A program made the position numbers and the translations under genes. A DNA stretch of 24,542 nt from JANXSG01 sp038203935 (GTDB taxonomy: Bacteria > Armatimonadota > Chthonomonadetes > Chthonomonadales > Chthonomonadaceae): positions 1 through 24,542 of the forward strand of contig JBBRDM010000070.1 in assembly GCA_038203935.1 (NCBI GenBank). The letters run 5' to 3'. Positions 13,940-21,588 of this stretch are shown piece by piece. Position 1 is the first letter of the stretch. Each line of letters opens with the position of its first letter. A model generated the notes under the pieces. It saw only the letters and a program-made list of their open reading frames with translations. It searched no databases and had not been told where the DNA came from.

Positions 13940-14399
13940 CCGTTAATATTTCCAGTTTACTAAGCAAGGCCGCTCGCCAACTAATTATATATGCAAAAAA
14001 GTTATGTTACATCCCCTAAACGGCGTATTATTGCACTAGGTGTAGAGTTATTTTTTGCTTCGACTGCTTGTACGCTAGCATATTTGGCTTATAATAATGT
14101 ACTCTGATAAACTTTATGCACCAATTGGAACATTATATAATTCGGATTCGTCCCTCAATTAACTGTCATTTCTTTATGGGAAATTAAAATTATTGTAGGT
14201 AATTATAATATTGCCAGAATCCCGCACAACATCATAATGCATAGATTTAGCAGCTTTTTTTAAAGATGTGTGTTCGTTACGTGGTTTCCGTGCGATAAGA
14301 GTAGGGTTTGAGAATAGTAAATACTGGAACAGCAGCTTTGCTTATAATACAGTTAAGCAGTTAATTAGGCAGCTCTTGACGGCGCCTGAAAGGAAAAAA
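13940..14399. other. AT-rich intergenic region between divergent small genes
   Basis: This 460-bp region lies between the Xre gene and the small membrane protein. A plausible plus-strand promoter is TTGTAC (14068-14073), 16 bp, TATAAT (14090-14095); a second TATAAT at 14343-14348 has no matching -35. A minus-strand TATAAT for the Xre gene is found near 13985 with a weak -35. An open frame from 14268 runs into the membrane protein gene but looks non-coding in its first 44 codons. No hairpin of note. Confidence 0.45.
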
Positions 14400-14558
14400 A
14401 TGAGTAACATAATATGGACAGTGATTTCGATTCTATTTTTGTTTTGGCTGATTGGCCTGGTCATGCATATAGGCGGGCAGATGATTCATTTCGTGCTGGT
14501 AGTAGCGATCGTTTTGATGGTAGTAAACTTTCTATCAAAAGGCAAAGCGACACTTTAA
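14400..14558 (+). CDS. Small lmo0937-family (DUF5670) membrane protein
   Basis: A 52-residue protein of the lmo0937 type: 'IWTVISILFLFWLIGLVMHI', a Gly-Gly turn, then 'MIHFVLVVAIVLMVVNFLSK' and a short basic tail. It makes two membrane helices joined by a tight loop. The ATG at 14400 has AAAGGA (14389-14394) five bases upstream; a longer in-frame start at 14268 is rejected because family members begin at this point. Homologues are widespread, often multi-copy and stress-induced, with no proven function. It precedes an ECF sigma gene, 117 bp away. Confidence 0.82.
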   Translation: MSNIIWTVISILFLFWLIGLVMHIGGQMIHFVLVVAIVLMVVNFLSKGKATL

Positions 14559-14675
14559 TAGGTCGATGTTAGCTCAGTTTTGCAATGCAAGTTATCGAGA
14601 GGATAGATGCTGAAAAAACATAATCAGCAAGTGGACATTTTACTTAAAATATGAAATAGTAGGAGAACTATCGAG

Positions 14676-15443
14676 ATGAACTCAGAAAAACTATCACGAC
14701 GTAGTTTTGATAATAATGCTTCGCCTTCTCCGCTCAATTACGACTTGAAGCCGTTTTTGAACAGTGAATCAGTTAGCTGCCTTGAAAACAAGAGTGATAC
14801 GATACGGATAAATTCACGCAGCACCGAAAATTTTAAACACTCTACTGATAATATTCAGCGAATATCTACAGAAAATTTACTGGCAAGATGTAAGTCAGGA
14901 TCGATGGATGCGCTCGAAGAACTGTTGAGGCGGTATCGTAAATATATATTTTCCACAGCATTAAAAATATGTAAAAATTATGATATGGCAGAAGATATAG
15001 CAGCAGCTGCGAGTATGCGTATTTGTATTGGTATAAAATCGTGCAAAAGGTCTGAAGCTCTGGCCTCCTGGATGAGCAGAGTTGTAAGAAATGTTTGGCT
15101 GGATAAGATGAGAAGTATCCAGAGACACCCACAGATTTCGCTGACAACTCTGGATACAATGCTGGATTGCGGGGTAGTTCGAGTGCAGGATATCTGCCCC
15201 GATTTGACCATGCAGGATAGACTGGAAAAAGAGGAACGCAACAATCTTCTATACGGAGCTATTGGCGCTCTGCCGGACCGACAGGAGCGAATAATCAATC
15301 TCTATCATTTTCAAGATAGGACTTACGAAGAGATAGCCGTCATTATGGAGATGCCGGTAGGAACCGTTAAATCGCGTTTGAACCGGGCTCGGGTTGCTTT
15401 GCGCTCTATGCTGAATGACGAAGCGTCTCTGCTCTCCGTTTAA
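14676..15443 (+). CDS. ECF-type RNA polymerase sigma factor with long N-terminal extension
   Basis: The 255-residue protein starts at ATG with AGGAG at 14661-14665. Residues 1-~64 are a Ser/Asn-rich extension not seen in standard ECF factors (usually ~180-200 residues). Region 2 spans ~65-150: 'LLARCKSGSMDALEELLRRY', 'ALKICKNYDMAEDIAAAA' and 'ALASWMSRVVRNVWLDKMRS'. Region 4 spans ~190-248: 'AIGALPDRQERIINLYHFQD', 'TYEEIAVIMEMPVGTVKSRL' and 'NRARVALRSML', with a good recognition helix. It has no region 3, as expected. No anti-sigma gene with a ZAS or membrane domain adjoins, so control may be through the extension or by transcription. A terminator follows. Confidence 0.9.
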   Translation: MNSEKLSRRSFDNNASPSPLNYDLKPFLNSESVSCLENKSDTIRINSRSTENFKHSTDNIQRISTENLLARCKSGSMDALEELLRRYRKYIFSTALKICKNYDMAEDIAAAASMRICIGIKSCKRSEALASWMSRVVRNVWLDKMRSIQRHPQISLTTLDTMLDCGVVRVQDICPDLTMQDRLEKEERNNLLYGAIGALPDRQERIINLYHFQDRTYEEIAVIMEMPVGTVKSRLNRARVALRSMLNDEASLLSV

Positions 15444-15471
15444 ACCATAATTTGTATTTATATCATACTCG

Positions 15472-15520
15472 GGCGATCCATTTTAGACTGCAGGCATTAG
15501 TCTTGAATGGATCGCCTTTG
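15472..15520 (+). terminator. Terminator of the ECF sigma gene
   Basis: Arms at 15472-15489 and 15499-15516 pair over 18 positions with one G-U and one T-T mismatch (core GGCGATCCATT/AATGGATCGCC), close a 9-base loop and are followed by TTTG. It ends transcription 29 bp after the sigma gene stop. Confidence 0.75.
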
Positions 15521-15739
15521 TATGTTCGGGCTGGATAAATTTAGGCGGCAGTTTAGATTTCGCCCATGGAGAAACTAATAGCAAATTGAACTGCACACAA
15601 AAGAGATTTTTTAAGTCCAAATACCATAAAAAACAGTTCCAAATGATTTTTTAAGCGTATGAATACCGGGTTTTATCGGAGGAAATGCTGCTTTACTTGT
15701 TGAAGTGATAAACAGCATATTCTTTAAGGAGTTCGTGCA

Positions 15740-16840
15740 ATGACAGCAACACTCACGCGGCCGGAGACAGCTCCGTCCAAATCGAGTTCTGAGACAATAG
15801 GAATCGGATTTATTGGCGTTGGCGGCCGAGGATTTGGACTTCTCAGAAGTATCCTCAAAGTTAAAGGCGTGGAGATACGCGCTGTCTGCGATGCGATTCC
15901 TTCTAACGTAGAACGAGCAGTAAACGCAGTTGTCGAAGCCAAACAAAAGGAACCGGCAAAATACTCGGATGCAAAAGCGCTGCTTCAGCGAGATGATATT
16001 TTGGGAGTAGTGAGCGCTCTTCCGTGTGACCTGCATGCGCAGAACTACCTCGATGTCATCGCAGCCGGTAAAGACCTCTATGCAGAGAAACCGATGTGCT
16101 TGAAACCGTCAGATTGCCAGGCGATAGTAGATGCCGCTGACCAGAGTAAGCAGATCGTGCAGATTGGATTTCAGCGGCGTGCCGACCCACGATTCATCGA
16201 GACCATGCGGCAGATCCATGCCGGTGAGCTGGGTGATCTTGTTGAAGGGCGTGTTATGTGGTCGAACGCCTGGGGTCCGCTCTACAACTGGTTCGGCCAG
16301 AAAGAGCGCTCCGGCGACTGGATGATTGAGCAGGCTGTCCACAACTGGGACGTGATGAACTGGGCAAACCAGAGCCTTCCGGTGAGAGCTGTGGGACTGG
16401 GGCGAAATGGTCTCTACTCTAAGTTCCAGCCAGAGCGAAGCGTCACCGACTACTACTCCGCGCTTGTGGAGTATGGCAATGGTGTCATTGTAAACATCCT
16501 CCATAGCTGGGTGGCGCCCGGACAGGATGGAGCCTACAATAAAGCTTTCAACGACGAATACACACGGCTGATTGGAACGGATGCGGGCATCGATTTCAAC
16601 ACAGGTACCTTTTCGTACCGTAAAGAACTAAATAAACCGGACCGAATCGGACACAGCTTCAAAGGTGAGATAGATAACACACTCCTCGCACTGGAAGCGT
16701 TCGCTGATTCAGTTCGAACCCGCAAGCCGCCCGTATCGAATGCGCAGCAGGGCCGGGATTCCGCACTAACCTGCCTGCTAGTGCGTGAGGCAGTCTATCG
16801 TGAGAGCATGGTGACTATGGAAGAGCTGATCGGAAGCTAG
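15740..16840 (+). CDS. Gfo/Idh/MocA-family oxidoreductase
   Basis: A 366-residue NAD(P)-dependent sugar-type dehydrogenase. ATG at 15740 has AAGGAG (15726-15731) eight bases upstream. Residues ~20-140 form the Rossmann domain: 'IGIGFIGVGGRGFGLL' carries the GxGxxG dinucleotide site, 'VRAVCD'-like 'IRAVCDAIPSN' ends beta-2 with Asp, and 'DLYAEKPMCL' holds the conserved Glu-Lys-Pro catalytic Lys. Residues ~150-340 are the substrate domain, with 'QAVHNWDVMNW' giving the conserved catalytic His region. There is no Tat-type signal before the fold. The substrate is a sugar or inositol derivative, not determinable. It stands alone with a hairpin terminator. Confidence 0.92.
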   Translation: MTATLTRPETAPSKSSSETIGIGFIGVGGRGFGLLRSILKVKGVEIRAVCDAIPSNVERAVNAVVEAKQKEPAKYSDAKALLQRDDILGVVSALPCDLHAQNYLDVIAAGKDLYAEKPMCLKPSDCQAIVDAADQSKQIVQIGFQRRADPRFIETMRQIHAGELGDLVEGRVMWSNAWGPLYNWFGQKERSGDWMIEQAVHNWDVMNWANQSLPVRAVGLGRNGLYSKFQPERSVTDYYSALVEYGNGVIVNILHSWVAPGQDGAYNKAFNDEYTRLIGTDAGIDFNTGTFSYRKELNKPDRIGHSFKGEIDNTLLALEAFADSVRTRKPPVSNAQQGRDSALTCLLVREAVYRESMVTMEELIGS

Positions 16841-16850
16841 AATTGCAAAC

Positions 16851-16890
16851 ATAGAATGGACACGGCGCCTTAGCGCCGTGTCCATTCTAT
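16851..16890. terminator. Bidirectional hairpin between convergent genes
   Basis: A perfect 18-bp inverted repeat (16851-16868 / 16873-16890; core GGACACGGCGC) closes a CTTA tetraloop. It lies 10 bp after the oxidoreductase stop and 57 bp beyond the TIM-barrel gene stop on the other strand. There is no long T-run on either side, so it may act as a terminator with some other help or as a transcript-end stabiliser. Confidence 0.75.
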
Positions 16891-16947
16891 ATAAGCTGAT
16901 CATTTCAAGACTGGTACTTTAGCGCCGTATCAATCATAGATTCGGCC

Positions 16948-17838
16948 TTACTTAAAAACGCGGTAACTGTCCCAATGATGAATTGCGAGGCCTCCGAAAC
17001 CTTTCTTACCGCCATAGGCAGATACCGCGGCGGCAAGGGCCTTTTCCATAGCCTCATTGCCCACGGCATAAAACGTTGCCATCGGTTCCTCAGGGAGCTT
17101 CTGAGTTTCAACCCCAATCCAGATAGACTTTCCTGCTTTTGCTGCATCCTCGATATCCGCTTTCGCATCCGCCACCAGGCGCTCTGGCGAATCCACGTAG
17201 TCCATCAAGGCGATGTAGTCCACTCGTTTCAGAACCTCTCGATTCAGAAAACCAGTCGAAGCGTTATGAAAGAAACGCGGAATCGCTGCTCCAATGGATA
17301 GTGCAGCACCGGAAGCGTGAACCATCTTTTTCGACTTGTCCAGAAACTCCAGATATCCCTGACGCAGTATTGGCGAGGGCCACTCTTTCAGGGTGTACGG
17401 CTCAACATCCCACTGGAATCCATCGAACTTTTCACCCGGTTTTGCGCCTCTATTGAAGCCGATAATCGCACGAAGATTAGCCAGTCCTTTTTCGTGGTTT
17501 TCAGGTTTAGCCCAGGAAGAGTCGCCGCATAGAAAATGAACTTTCAAATTTCGACGATGCGATTCTTGAAGGAATCTCCGGAGTTCGCTTACGGTACTCT
17601 TATCCGTAAAATCCCTGGGCGCCATTCCATCAAAATAGAGAGTGGAGATCGCTCGGTCGGCTTTGCTGTGCGGCTTCTGAAGAAATGCGAAGAAAGCATT
17701 CTGTGCAGCAGAATCATGCCGTATTGAATTAGTATTCCAGACCCAGAGCGCTCGTTGTGCCGGCGGGATTGCAAGAACAGGAGCGGCAAATGCCGCTCCT
17801 GCAATTAACATGAACAGGGAAATATTTTGCCGAATCAT
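16948..17838 (-). CDS. Secreted TIM-barrel glycosidase-like protein
   Basis: The 296-residue product has a signal peptide (MIRQNISLFMLIAGAAFAAP, cleavage near VLA23). After that come features of a (beta/alpha)8 glycosidase-like fold: 'RALWVWNTNSI' (first strand), 'ISTLYFDG', 'RRNLKVHFLCGD', 'FDGFQWDVEPY' (Asp144-Val-Glu146, a likely catalytic pair), 'YIALMDYVDSP' and 'GKSIWIGVETQ', ending 'FGGLAIHHWDSYR'. The strand-end acidic residues Asp70, Asp144, Glu146 and Asp216-like 'MDY' resemble the pattern of GH18-like and GH-H barrels, but I cannot name a family. Its start overlaps the upstream prepilin gene by 4 bp (ATGA), so the two are translationally coupled. Confidence 0.65.
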   Translation of the reverse strand: MIRQNISLFMLIAGAAFAAPVLAIPPAQRALWVWNTNSIRHDSAAQNAFFAFLQKPHSKADRAISTLYFDGMAPRDFTDKSTVSELRRFLQESHRRNLKVHFLCGDSSWAKPENHEKGLANLRAIIGFNRGAKPGEKFDGFQWDVEPYTLKEWPSPILRQGYLEFLDKSKKMVHASGAALSIGAAIPRFFHNASTGFLNREVLKRVDYIALMDYVDSPERLVADAKADIEDAAKAGKSIWIGVETQKLPEEPMATFYAVGNEAMEKALAAAVSAYGGKKGFGGLAIHHWDSYRVFK

Positions 17839-18620
17839 CGGATGGTAGAATCCGCGACATCGCCCCCAACCTGCCAGTTGAACAGCTTTACACCGCCTCG
17901 GCGGGAGAACTTCGCATGGCCGTCTGCATACACCAGATTCGCACCTGTAGTGTGACGATAGCGAACCTGGAATCGCCCCGGGCCGCCAGCCGGAGTTTCA
18001 TCTGAATCGATGGTGTTCCATTCGGCATCCGTAGTCGCGGGATTGCCAGTTCTGCCATCCAGCAGGCCAGGCGTCCAGTTGTAGAGAGCCCCGCAGTTAT
18101 ACCCATAATTTATCACCTGGGTGCCATCGCCAAACATAACCGTTTCTGCAATATGGCTGAATGCAGCCTGCGACTCCGGAAGGTAGTACCATCCCCCATC
18201 AGTGGAATCGCCGTTTCCGCCTACACGCTGATTCATGGAGTAACTCAACAATCCACGATGGCCTGCAGACGGGCAGGTTCGAACTGCCGGTTTAGCCCCT
18301 CCTTGATTGCTTTCGTCAAATTTTCCCTCACCCATATAGGGCGAAATGACGAAGTGCCATATAGTTTCGGAGTAGCCGGCAGGAAAGCCAGGGCCTTCGT
18401 AATAGTAGTATCCGATAGGCATCTGTTCATCGTAGTCCTGCAGATACATATTACTGGCAAGGCCGATCTGCTTCATATTGGAAAGACAGGCAGTGGCGCG
18501 TGCTTTTTCACGGGCCTGGGCAAATACTGGAAATAAGATAGCTGCCAGAATTGCAATGATTGCGATAACGACGAGCAGTTCAATGAGTGTAAAACCGGTT
18601 TTACGATGTGATAGATTCAT
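17835..18620 (-). CDS. Prepilin-type N-terminal cleavage/methylation protein with H-x9-DG domain
   Basis: A 261-residue type II pseudopilin-like protein. The prepilin peptidase site is K-T-G9|F10-T-L-I-E14, with the +5 Glu and a long hydrophobic helix (LLVVIAIIAILAAILFPVF) after it. 'AQAREKARATACLSNMKQIG' then 'MYLQDYDEQMP' are highly characteristic. The C-terminus contains 'RHTTGANLVYADGHAKFS', an exact H-x9-DG motif. Such proteins occur in dozens of copies in Armatimonadota and Planctomycetes, often beside sugar genes and regulators; their role is not established. The ATG has GAGAGGAA upstream. The gene is 69 bp after the regulator and overlaps the TIM-barrel gene at its stop. Confidence 0.92.
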   Translation of the reverse strand: MNLSHRKTGFTLIELLVVIAIIAILAAILFPVFAQAREKARATACLSNMKQIGLASNMYLQDYDEQMPIGYYYYEGPGFPAGYSETIWHFVISPYMGEGKFDESNQGGAKPAVRTCPSAGHRGLLSYSMNQRVGGNGDSTDGGWYYLPESQAAFSHIAETVMFGDGTQVINYGYNCGALYNWTPGLLDGRTGNPATTDAEWNTIDSDETPAGGPGRFQVRYRHTTGANLVYADGHAKFSRRGGVKLFNWQVGGDVADSTIR

Positions 18621-18689
18621 GAGAATTCTTCCTCTCCGATTGGTTTGCGAACATTTTTAAAGGGCAGTTAAAGTCAAGGACAATCGCTG

Positions 18690-19739
18690 CTAGAGTGGCG
18701 CGGTCGTGCCGCGTAGTACGAGAGTTGTTGGCAAAATAGTATCCGTAATACTTTGTTCAGAAGCAAGCTGTACAAGCGATCTGGCCGCCGCTTCTCCCAG
18801 CTCACGCCTGGGAAGATAGATGGTTGTCAAACCCGGATTTAGGTAGGACGAGATTGAGAAATCACCAAATCCAATAATAGACAGATTATCCGGGACCGAT
18901 AGTCCTAGTTCCTGAGAGGCTTTGATAGCTCCTATTGCAGAGAGATCGCTTGCACATACCAGAGCAGTGGGTCTGTCCGGTCGGCAGAGCAGCTGCATTG
19001 CAGCCCGGTAGCCGAACTCTTCGCGGAATCCTTCCCCGGCTTCCCTGTCAGGGGAAAGCTTATTCTTTTTCATCGCGCTGCGAAATCCTTTGCGCCTGTC
19101 TGCAGCATCCAGATTCCCGGGAACGCCTCCGATAAATCCGATATCCTGGTGGCCAAGTGATACGAGATGCTCAACCGCGAGTGCGGTGCCTCCTTCATTA
19201 TCAGGCATGATAAAGGGAATATTTCTTCTTCCAGCATATCGGTTCACTGCCAGCGCGCGGCAGCCTCTGTCTCTGAGTTTTTCAATCAGCTGAATCTCGC
19301 TCTGCCCGATCATGATGCAGGCAACAGCCGTTCCTTCTGCAAACTGCTCGGTATGTTCCGCAGTCTGATAGTCTAAAATTGAAGCCGTTCGCCCGCAGCT
19401 ATTTAAGTTTTCCTCAAACCCCGCCAATATATCCGGGAAGTAGTAAGGATCGAGCCGCTGCCACAATTTCGGCACTAAAAAAACCAAAGGAACGGCCATG
19501 CGAGAGGTATCCACAAACTCTGTCTTTGCGAGAACAAAGGTGCCTTTTCCAGGAATTCTTTGCAGAAGCCGATCGGAAACCAGGCTGGTTACTGCCTGCC
19601 TAGCCGTCATATAGGAGCATCCAAACTGTCTTGACAGCTCATGTTCAGACGGAATTCGTTCGCCTGCTTTCCAAAGTTGAAGATCAAGGTCGCGGCGCAG
19701 CGACATTTCCAGTTCTCTGTGTTTTGGAAGCGTAGGCAC
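18690..19739 (-). CDS. GntR-LacI hybrid transcriptional regulator (AraR type)
   Basis: A 349-residue repressor-like protein. Start is set at GTG 19739-19737 since AGGAG (19747-19751) lies 7 bases before it; an earlier GTG two codons upstream is only one base from that site. Residues ~8-68 are a GntR winged helix ('SEHELSRQFGCSYMTARQAV', 'RLLQRIPGKGTFV'). Residues ~80-349 are a LacI-type sugar-binding fold: 'VEHLVSLGHQDIGFIGG', 'ALVCASDLSAIGAIKASQEL', 'LSIIGFGDFSISSYLNPGLT' and 'LPTTLVLRGTT'. A sugar or sugar derivative is the expected effector. It probably controls its own promoter and the two genes after it. Confidence 0.93.
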   Translation of the reverse strand: MPTLPKHRELEMSLRRDLDLQLWKAGERIPSEHELSRQFGCSYMTARQAVTSLVSDRLLQRIPGKGTFVLAKTEFVDTSRMAVPLVFLVPKLWQRLDPYYFPDILAGFEENLNSCGRTASILDYQTAEHTEQFAEGTAVACIMIGQSEIQLIEKLRDRGCRALAVNRYAGRRNIPFIMPDNEGGTALAVEHLVSLGHQDIGFIGGVPGNLDAADRRKGFRSAMKKNKLSPDREAGEGFREEFGYRAAMQLLCRPDRPTALVCASDLSAIGAIKASQELGLSVPDNLSIIGFGDFSISSYLNPGLTTIYLPRRELGEAAARSLVQLASEQSITDTILPTTLVLRGTTAPL

Positions 19740-19790
19740 AAGCACTCTCCTGCGTTTCTGAGTTCGACATTGAGGCAGAAAAACCGACGC

Positions 19791-19871
19791 TCTATATAGA
19801 AGATGCTTACATGCTCTCTATAGAGGTTGAGTAATTGTAACATGCTTCTGACGTGGTGTCAATAGCGCTAT
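19791..19871. promoter_or_regulatory. Three 10-bp palindromes around the regulator promoter
   Basis: Perfect palindromes TCTATATAGA (19791-19800), CTCTATAGAG (19816-19825) and ATAGCGCTAT (19862-19871) lie in the leader, at the transcription start and overlapping the -35 box. The first two share TCTATA/TATAGA and are 25 bp apart centre to centre; the third shares only a flanking ATAG/CTAT. They are the natural candidates for autoregulatory operators of the GntR-LacI protein, allowing binding by dimers or looping. Confidence 0.6.
19834..19862 (-). promoter_or_regulatory. Sigma-70 promoter of the regulator/prepilin/TIM-barrel operon
   Basis: On the minus strand TTGACA (19862-19857) is followed by a 17-bp spacer and TACAAT (19839-19834), only one base from the consensus. 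Start is near 19827, leaving an ~88-nt leader. No other good promoter is seen between the regulator and the prepilin gene. Confidence 0.85.
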
Positions 19872-19940
19872 AAATCAGAATTTAATTCGTGTGGAATACC
19901 ATACAACAATTATGAAGGAGGAAGGTAAGTAGGGCGATTA

Positions 19941-19970
19941 TTGACGCCGCTCTGCCTCAAATGCTATACT
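19941..19970 (+). promoter_or_regulatory. Sigma-70 promoter of ndk
   Basis: TTGACG (19941-19946), an 18-bp spacer and TATACT (19965-19970) precede ndk, with a start near 19977 and a 66-nt leader. The -35 box coincides with the start of a longer open frame, which is therefore not the coding start. Confidence 0.75.
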
Positions 19971-20042
19971 CCGCGTAGAATCGCAGAGATTATCACTCGA
20001 GAAAGTTACTATCCTGCCCTGCGGAGAGGAAGCATATTACTG

Positions 20043-20456
20043 ATGGAACGAACATTTATAATGGTTAAACCAGACGGAGTAGAACGAAGGCTGGCCGGCG
20101 AGATTATTCGCAGATTTGAGACACGAGGCTTCAAACTGGTAGGATTAAAACTGGTAAAACCTGATCGTACGCTTGCTGAAGCACACTATGCGGTGCATCG
20201 GGAAAGACCATTTTTTGGTGAATTGGTCGATTTTATAACTTCCGGACCGGTGGTTGCCATGGTATGGGAAGCTAATGAAGCCATAAAGCTCGGAAGAAGT
20301 ATGATAGGGGCGCTCAAACCATGGGAAGCGGCATCCGGCACAATCCGTGGTGACTATACTACCGAGGTGCAAACCAATATGGTACATGGATCTGATGCGC
20401 CCGAATCTGCTGCTGTCGAAATTGCCCTCTGGTTCAAACCTTCCGAACTCATTTAG
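20043..20456 (+). CDS. ndk: Nucleoside diphosphate kinase
   Basis: The 137-residue protein is the usual length. It transfers the gamma phosphate of NTPs to NDPs through a phospho-histidine and so balances nucleotide pools in the cytoplasm. Landmarks: 'MERTFIMVKPDGVERRLAGE', 'FYAVHRERPFFGELVDFI'-type segment 'HYAVHRERPFFGELVDFITS', 'SGPVVAMVWEANEAI', 'PWEAASGTIRGDY' and the catalytic His115 in 'NMVHGSDAPESA'. The start at ATG 20043 agrees with all family members; GGAGAGGA lies 12 bases upstream. The last four bases (TTAG) overlap the convergent fliT-position gene. Confidence 0.96.
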   Translation: MERTFIMVKPDGVERRLAGEIIRRFETRGFKLVGLKLVKPDRTLAEAHYAVHRERPFFGELVDFITSGPVVAMVWEANEAIKLGRSMIGALKPWEAASGTIRGDYTTEVQTNMVHGSDAPESAAVEIALWFKPSELI

Positions 20457-20824
20457 CGCTTCGAATCCAATACGCGGCCCATTCTTCTTGGATTCTGGGA
20501 ACGAACTACAGCAATGGTGCGTTTTCCTCGTGAGAGGGCGCCTAATCGGCTGCCGATTACGAGCATTTTTTCATTCAGATGCTGCTCACTCTCTGCAAGG
20601 GTGAGCTGTATTTCTGTGATAATCGCAGCGCGAATTTCGCGCTCAGCATCATCCACAGGAGGTGTGTCCTGCCACTGCATCAGCGTGGGAGCCAGAAGCG
20701 AGGACGCCTCGGATGCTATTTCAATCTTACCTCTTTGCAGAGCAAACCGAATCTCGACTGCAATCTGATTTAACCGTTTCAGAACCTCTACTTCTGGAGT
20801 ATTGGATTCTAAGGATGGGGTCAT
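20453..20824 (-). CDS. Hypothetical protein at the fliT position (possible flagellar chaperone)
   Basis: The 123-residue product is placed with ATG 20824-20822 because AAAGGA lies eight bases upstream; a GTG six codons earlier is part of that ribosome site region. The sequence is helical and charged, with 'EVEVLKRLNQIAVEIRFALQ', 'EREIRAAIITEIQLTLAESE', and a C-terminal 'GSRLGALSRGKRTIAV', a pattern seen in small flagellar assembly proteins. It lies 39 bp after fliS, where fliT usually stands in fliD-fliS-fliT operons. FliT binds FliD as an export chaperone. Sequence similarity is too weak for a firm name. Confidence 0.55.
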   Translation of the reverse strand: MTPSLESNTPEVEVLKRLNQIAVEIRFALQRGKIEIASEASSLLAPTLMQWQDTPPVDDAEREIRAAIITEIQLTLAESEQHLNEKMLVIGSRLGALSRGKRTIAVVRSQNPRRMGRVLDSKR

Positions 20825-20862
20825 TCTATCGGTCCTTTGCACAAGTTTTATTCACAATGAAT

Positions 20863-21495
20863 TCAGGCATTCTGCTCGCCGAGGCGTGATATTGAAGGCA
20901 CGATCGGTTTGTGGGCAACCATCTTATTTTTCGTTACCACGCTGCTGATCACTGCCGCAGCCGTTCTTATGAGCTGTTTTTCAGGTTCAGGTTTGGAGTA
21001 AAGTTTCGGCTGGTCGATCTGCTGCCATGTCTCCCTGAGCTCTTCCAGCATATGTTTTACATTTTCAACCTGTTCAATCTTATCGTACAGGTTTGCGGCA
21101 ACGAGCTCCTGCAGCATGTGCGCGTACAGTCGGAATAGATTATCCGCAATCTCTCCGCCTGCTTCCTTATCAAGCGACCCCATGAGTTCTGCAACTATCT
21201 TCTGCACTTTTACAAGATTATTGTGCTGCAGTTCGATATCTTTTTTCTGCATACCTTCGATTGCACGAGAACAGAATTTAATCGCACCATCATACAGCAG
21301 AATAATGAGATGTGTTGGGCTGGCAGTTTCAATCTGAGCGCGCTGGTATTGTTGATGCAGCTGCCGCGAACCGGCGGAAAGTTTCCCTGAAACTGAAGTC
21401 TTGGCGGTGAGCGCCTGCAGTTCTTGATTGTGCTTAGATTTATTGATTGGTTGTTGATTGTTTGGCATTGGTTGTACAGTCGGACTAGAGTCCAC
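20863..21495 (-). CDS. fliS: Flagellar export chaperone FliS, with N- and C-terminal extensions
   Basis: The 210-residue protein is longer than typical FliS (~125-150). Residues ~48-165 are the FliS four-helix domain: 'QYQRAQIETASPTHLIILLY', 'DGAIKFCSRAIEGMQKKDIE', 'VQKIVAELMGSLDKEAGGEI', 'LFRLYAHMLQELVAAN' and 'HMLEELRETWQQI'. An Asn/Gln/Ser-rich extension of ~47 residues comes first and a ~45-residue tail follows. FliS binds the C-terminal flagellin helices and prevents early polymerisation before export. Start is uncertain: GTG at 21495 lacks a good ribosome site, and an ATG nine codons later lacks one as well. It lies 93 bp after fliD. Confidence 0.92.
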   Translation of the reverse strand: MDSSPTVQPMPNNQQPINKSKHNQELQALTAKTSVSGKLSAGSRQLHQQYQRAQIETASPTHLIILLYDGAIKFCSRAIEGMQKKDIELQHNNLVKVQKIVAELMGSLDKEAGGEIADNLFRLYAHMLQELVAANLYDKIEQVENVKHMLEELRETWQQIDQPKLYSKPEPEKQLIRTAAAVISSVVTKNKMVAHKPIVPSISRLGEQNA

Positions 21496-21588
21496 TTCGG
21501 GTTTATTTAGTTTTCAAACAGTTACGCTGACAGTCACTTCTACTACTTATTTTATGCCACATTTGCTTTCAGATTGGCTATTCAGTTA

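Noticed and set aside
14268..14399. In-frame 44-codon extension of the lmo0937-type gene
   Set aside because: No ribosome site at 14268, and the family's length and start fit the ATG at 14400.
19941..20042. Longer NDK start at 19941
   Set aside because: The proposed TTG is the -35 box of the ndk promoter, and the extra 34 residues do not occur in NDK proteins.
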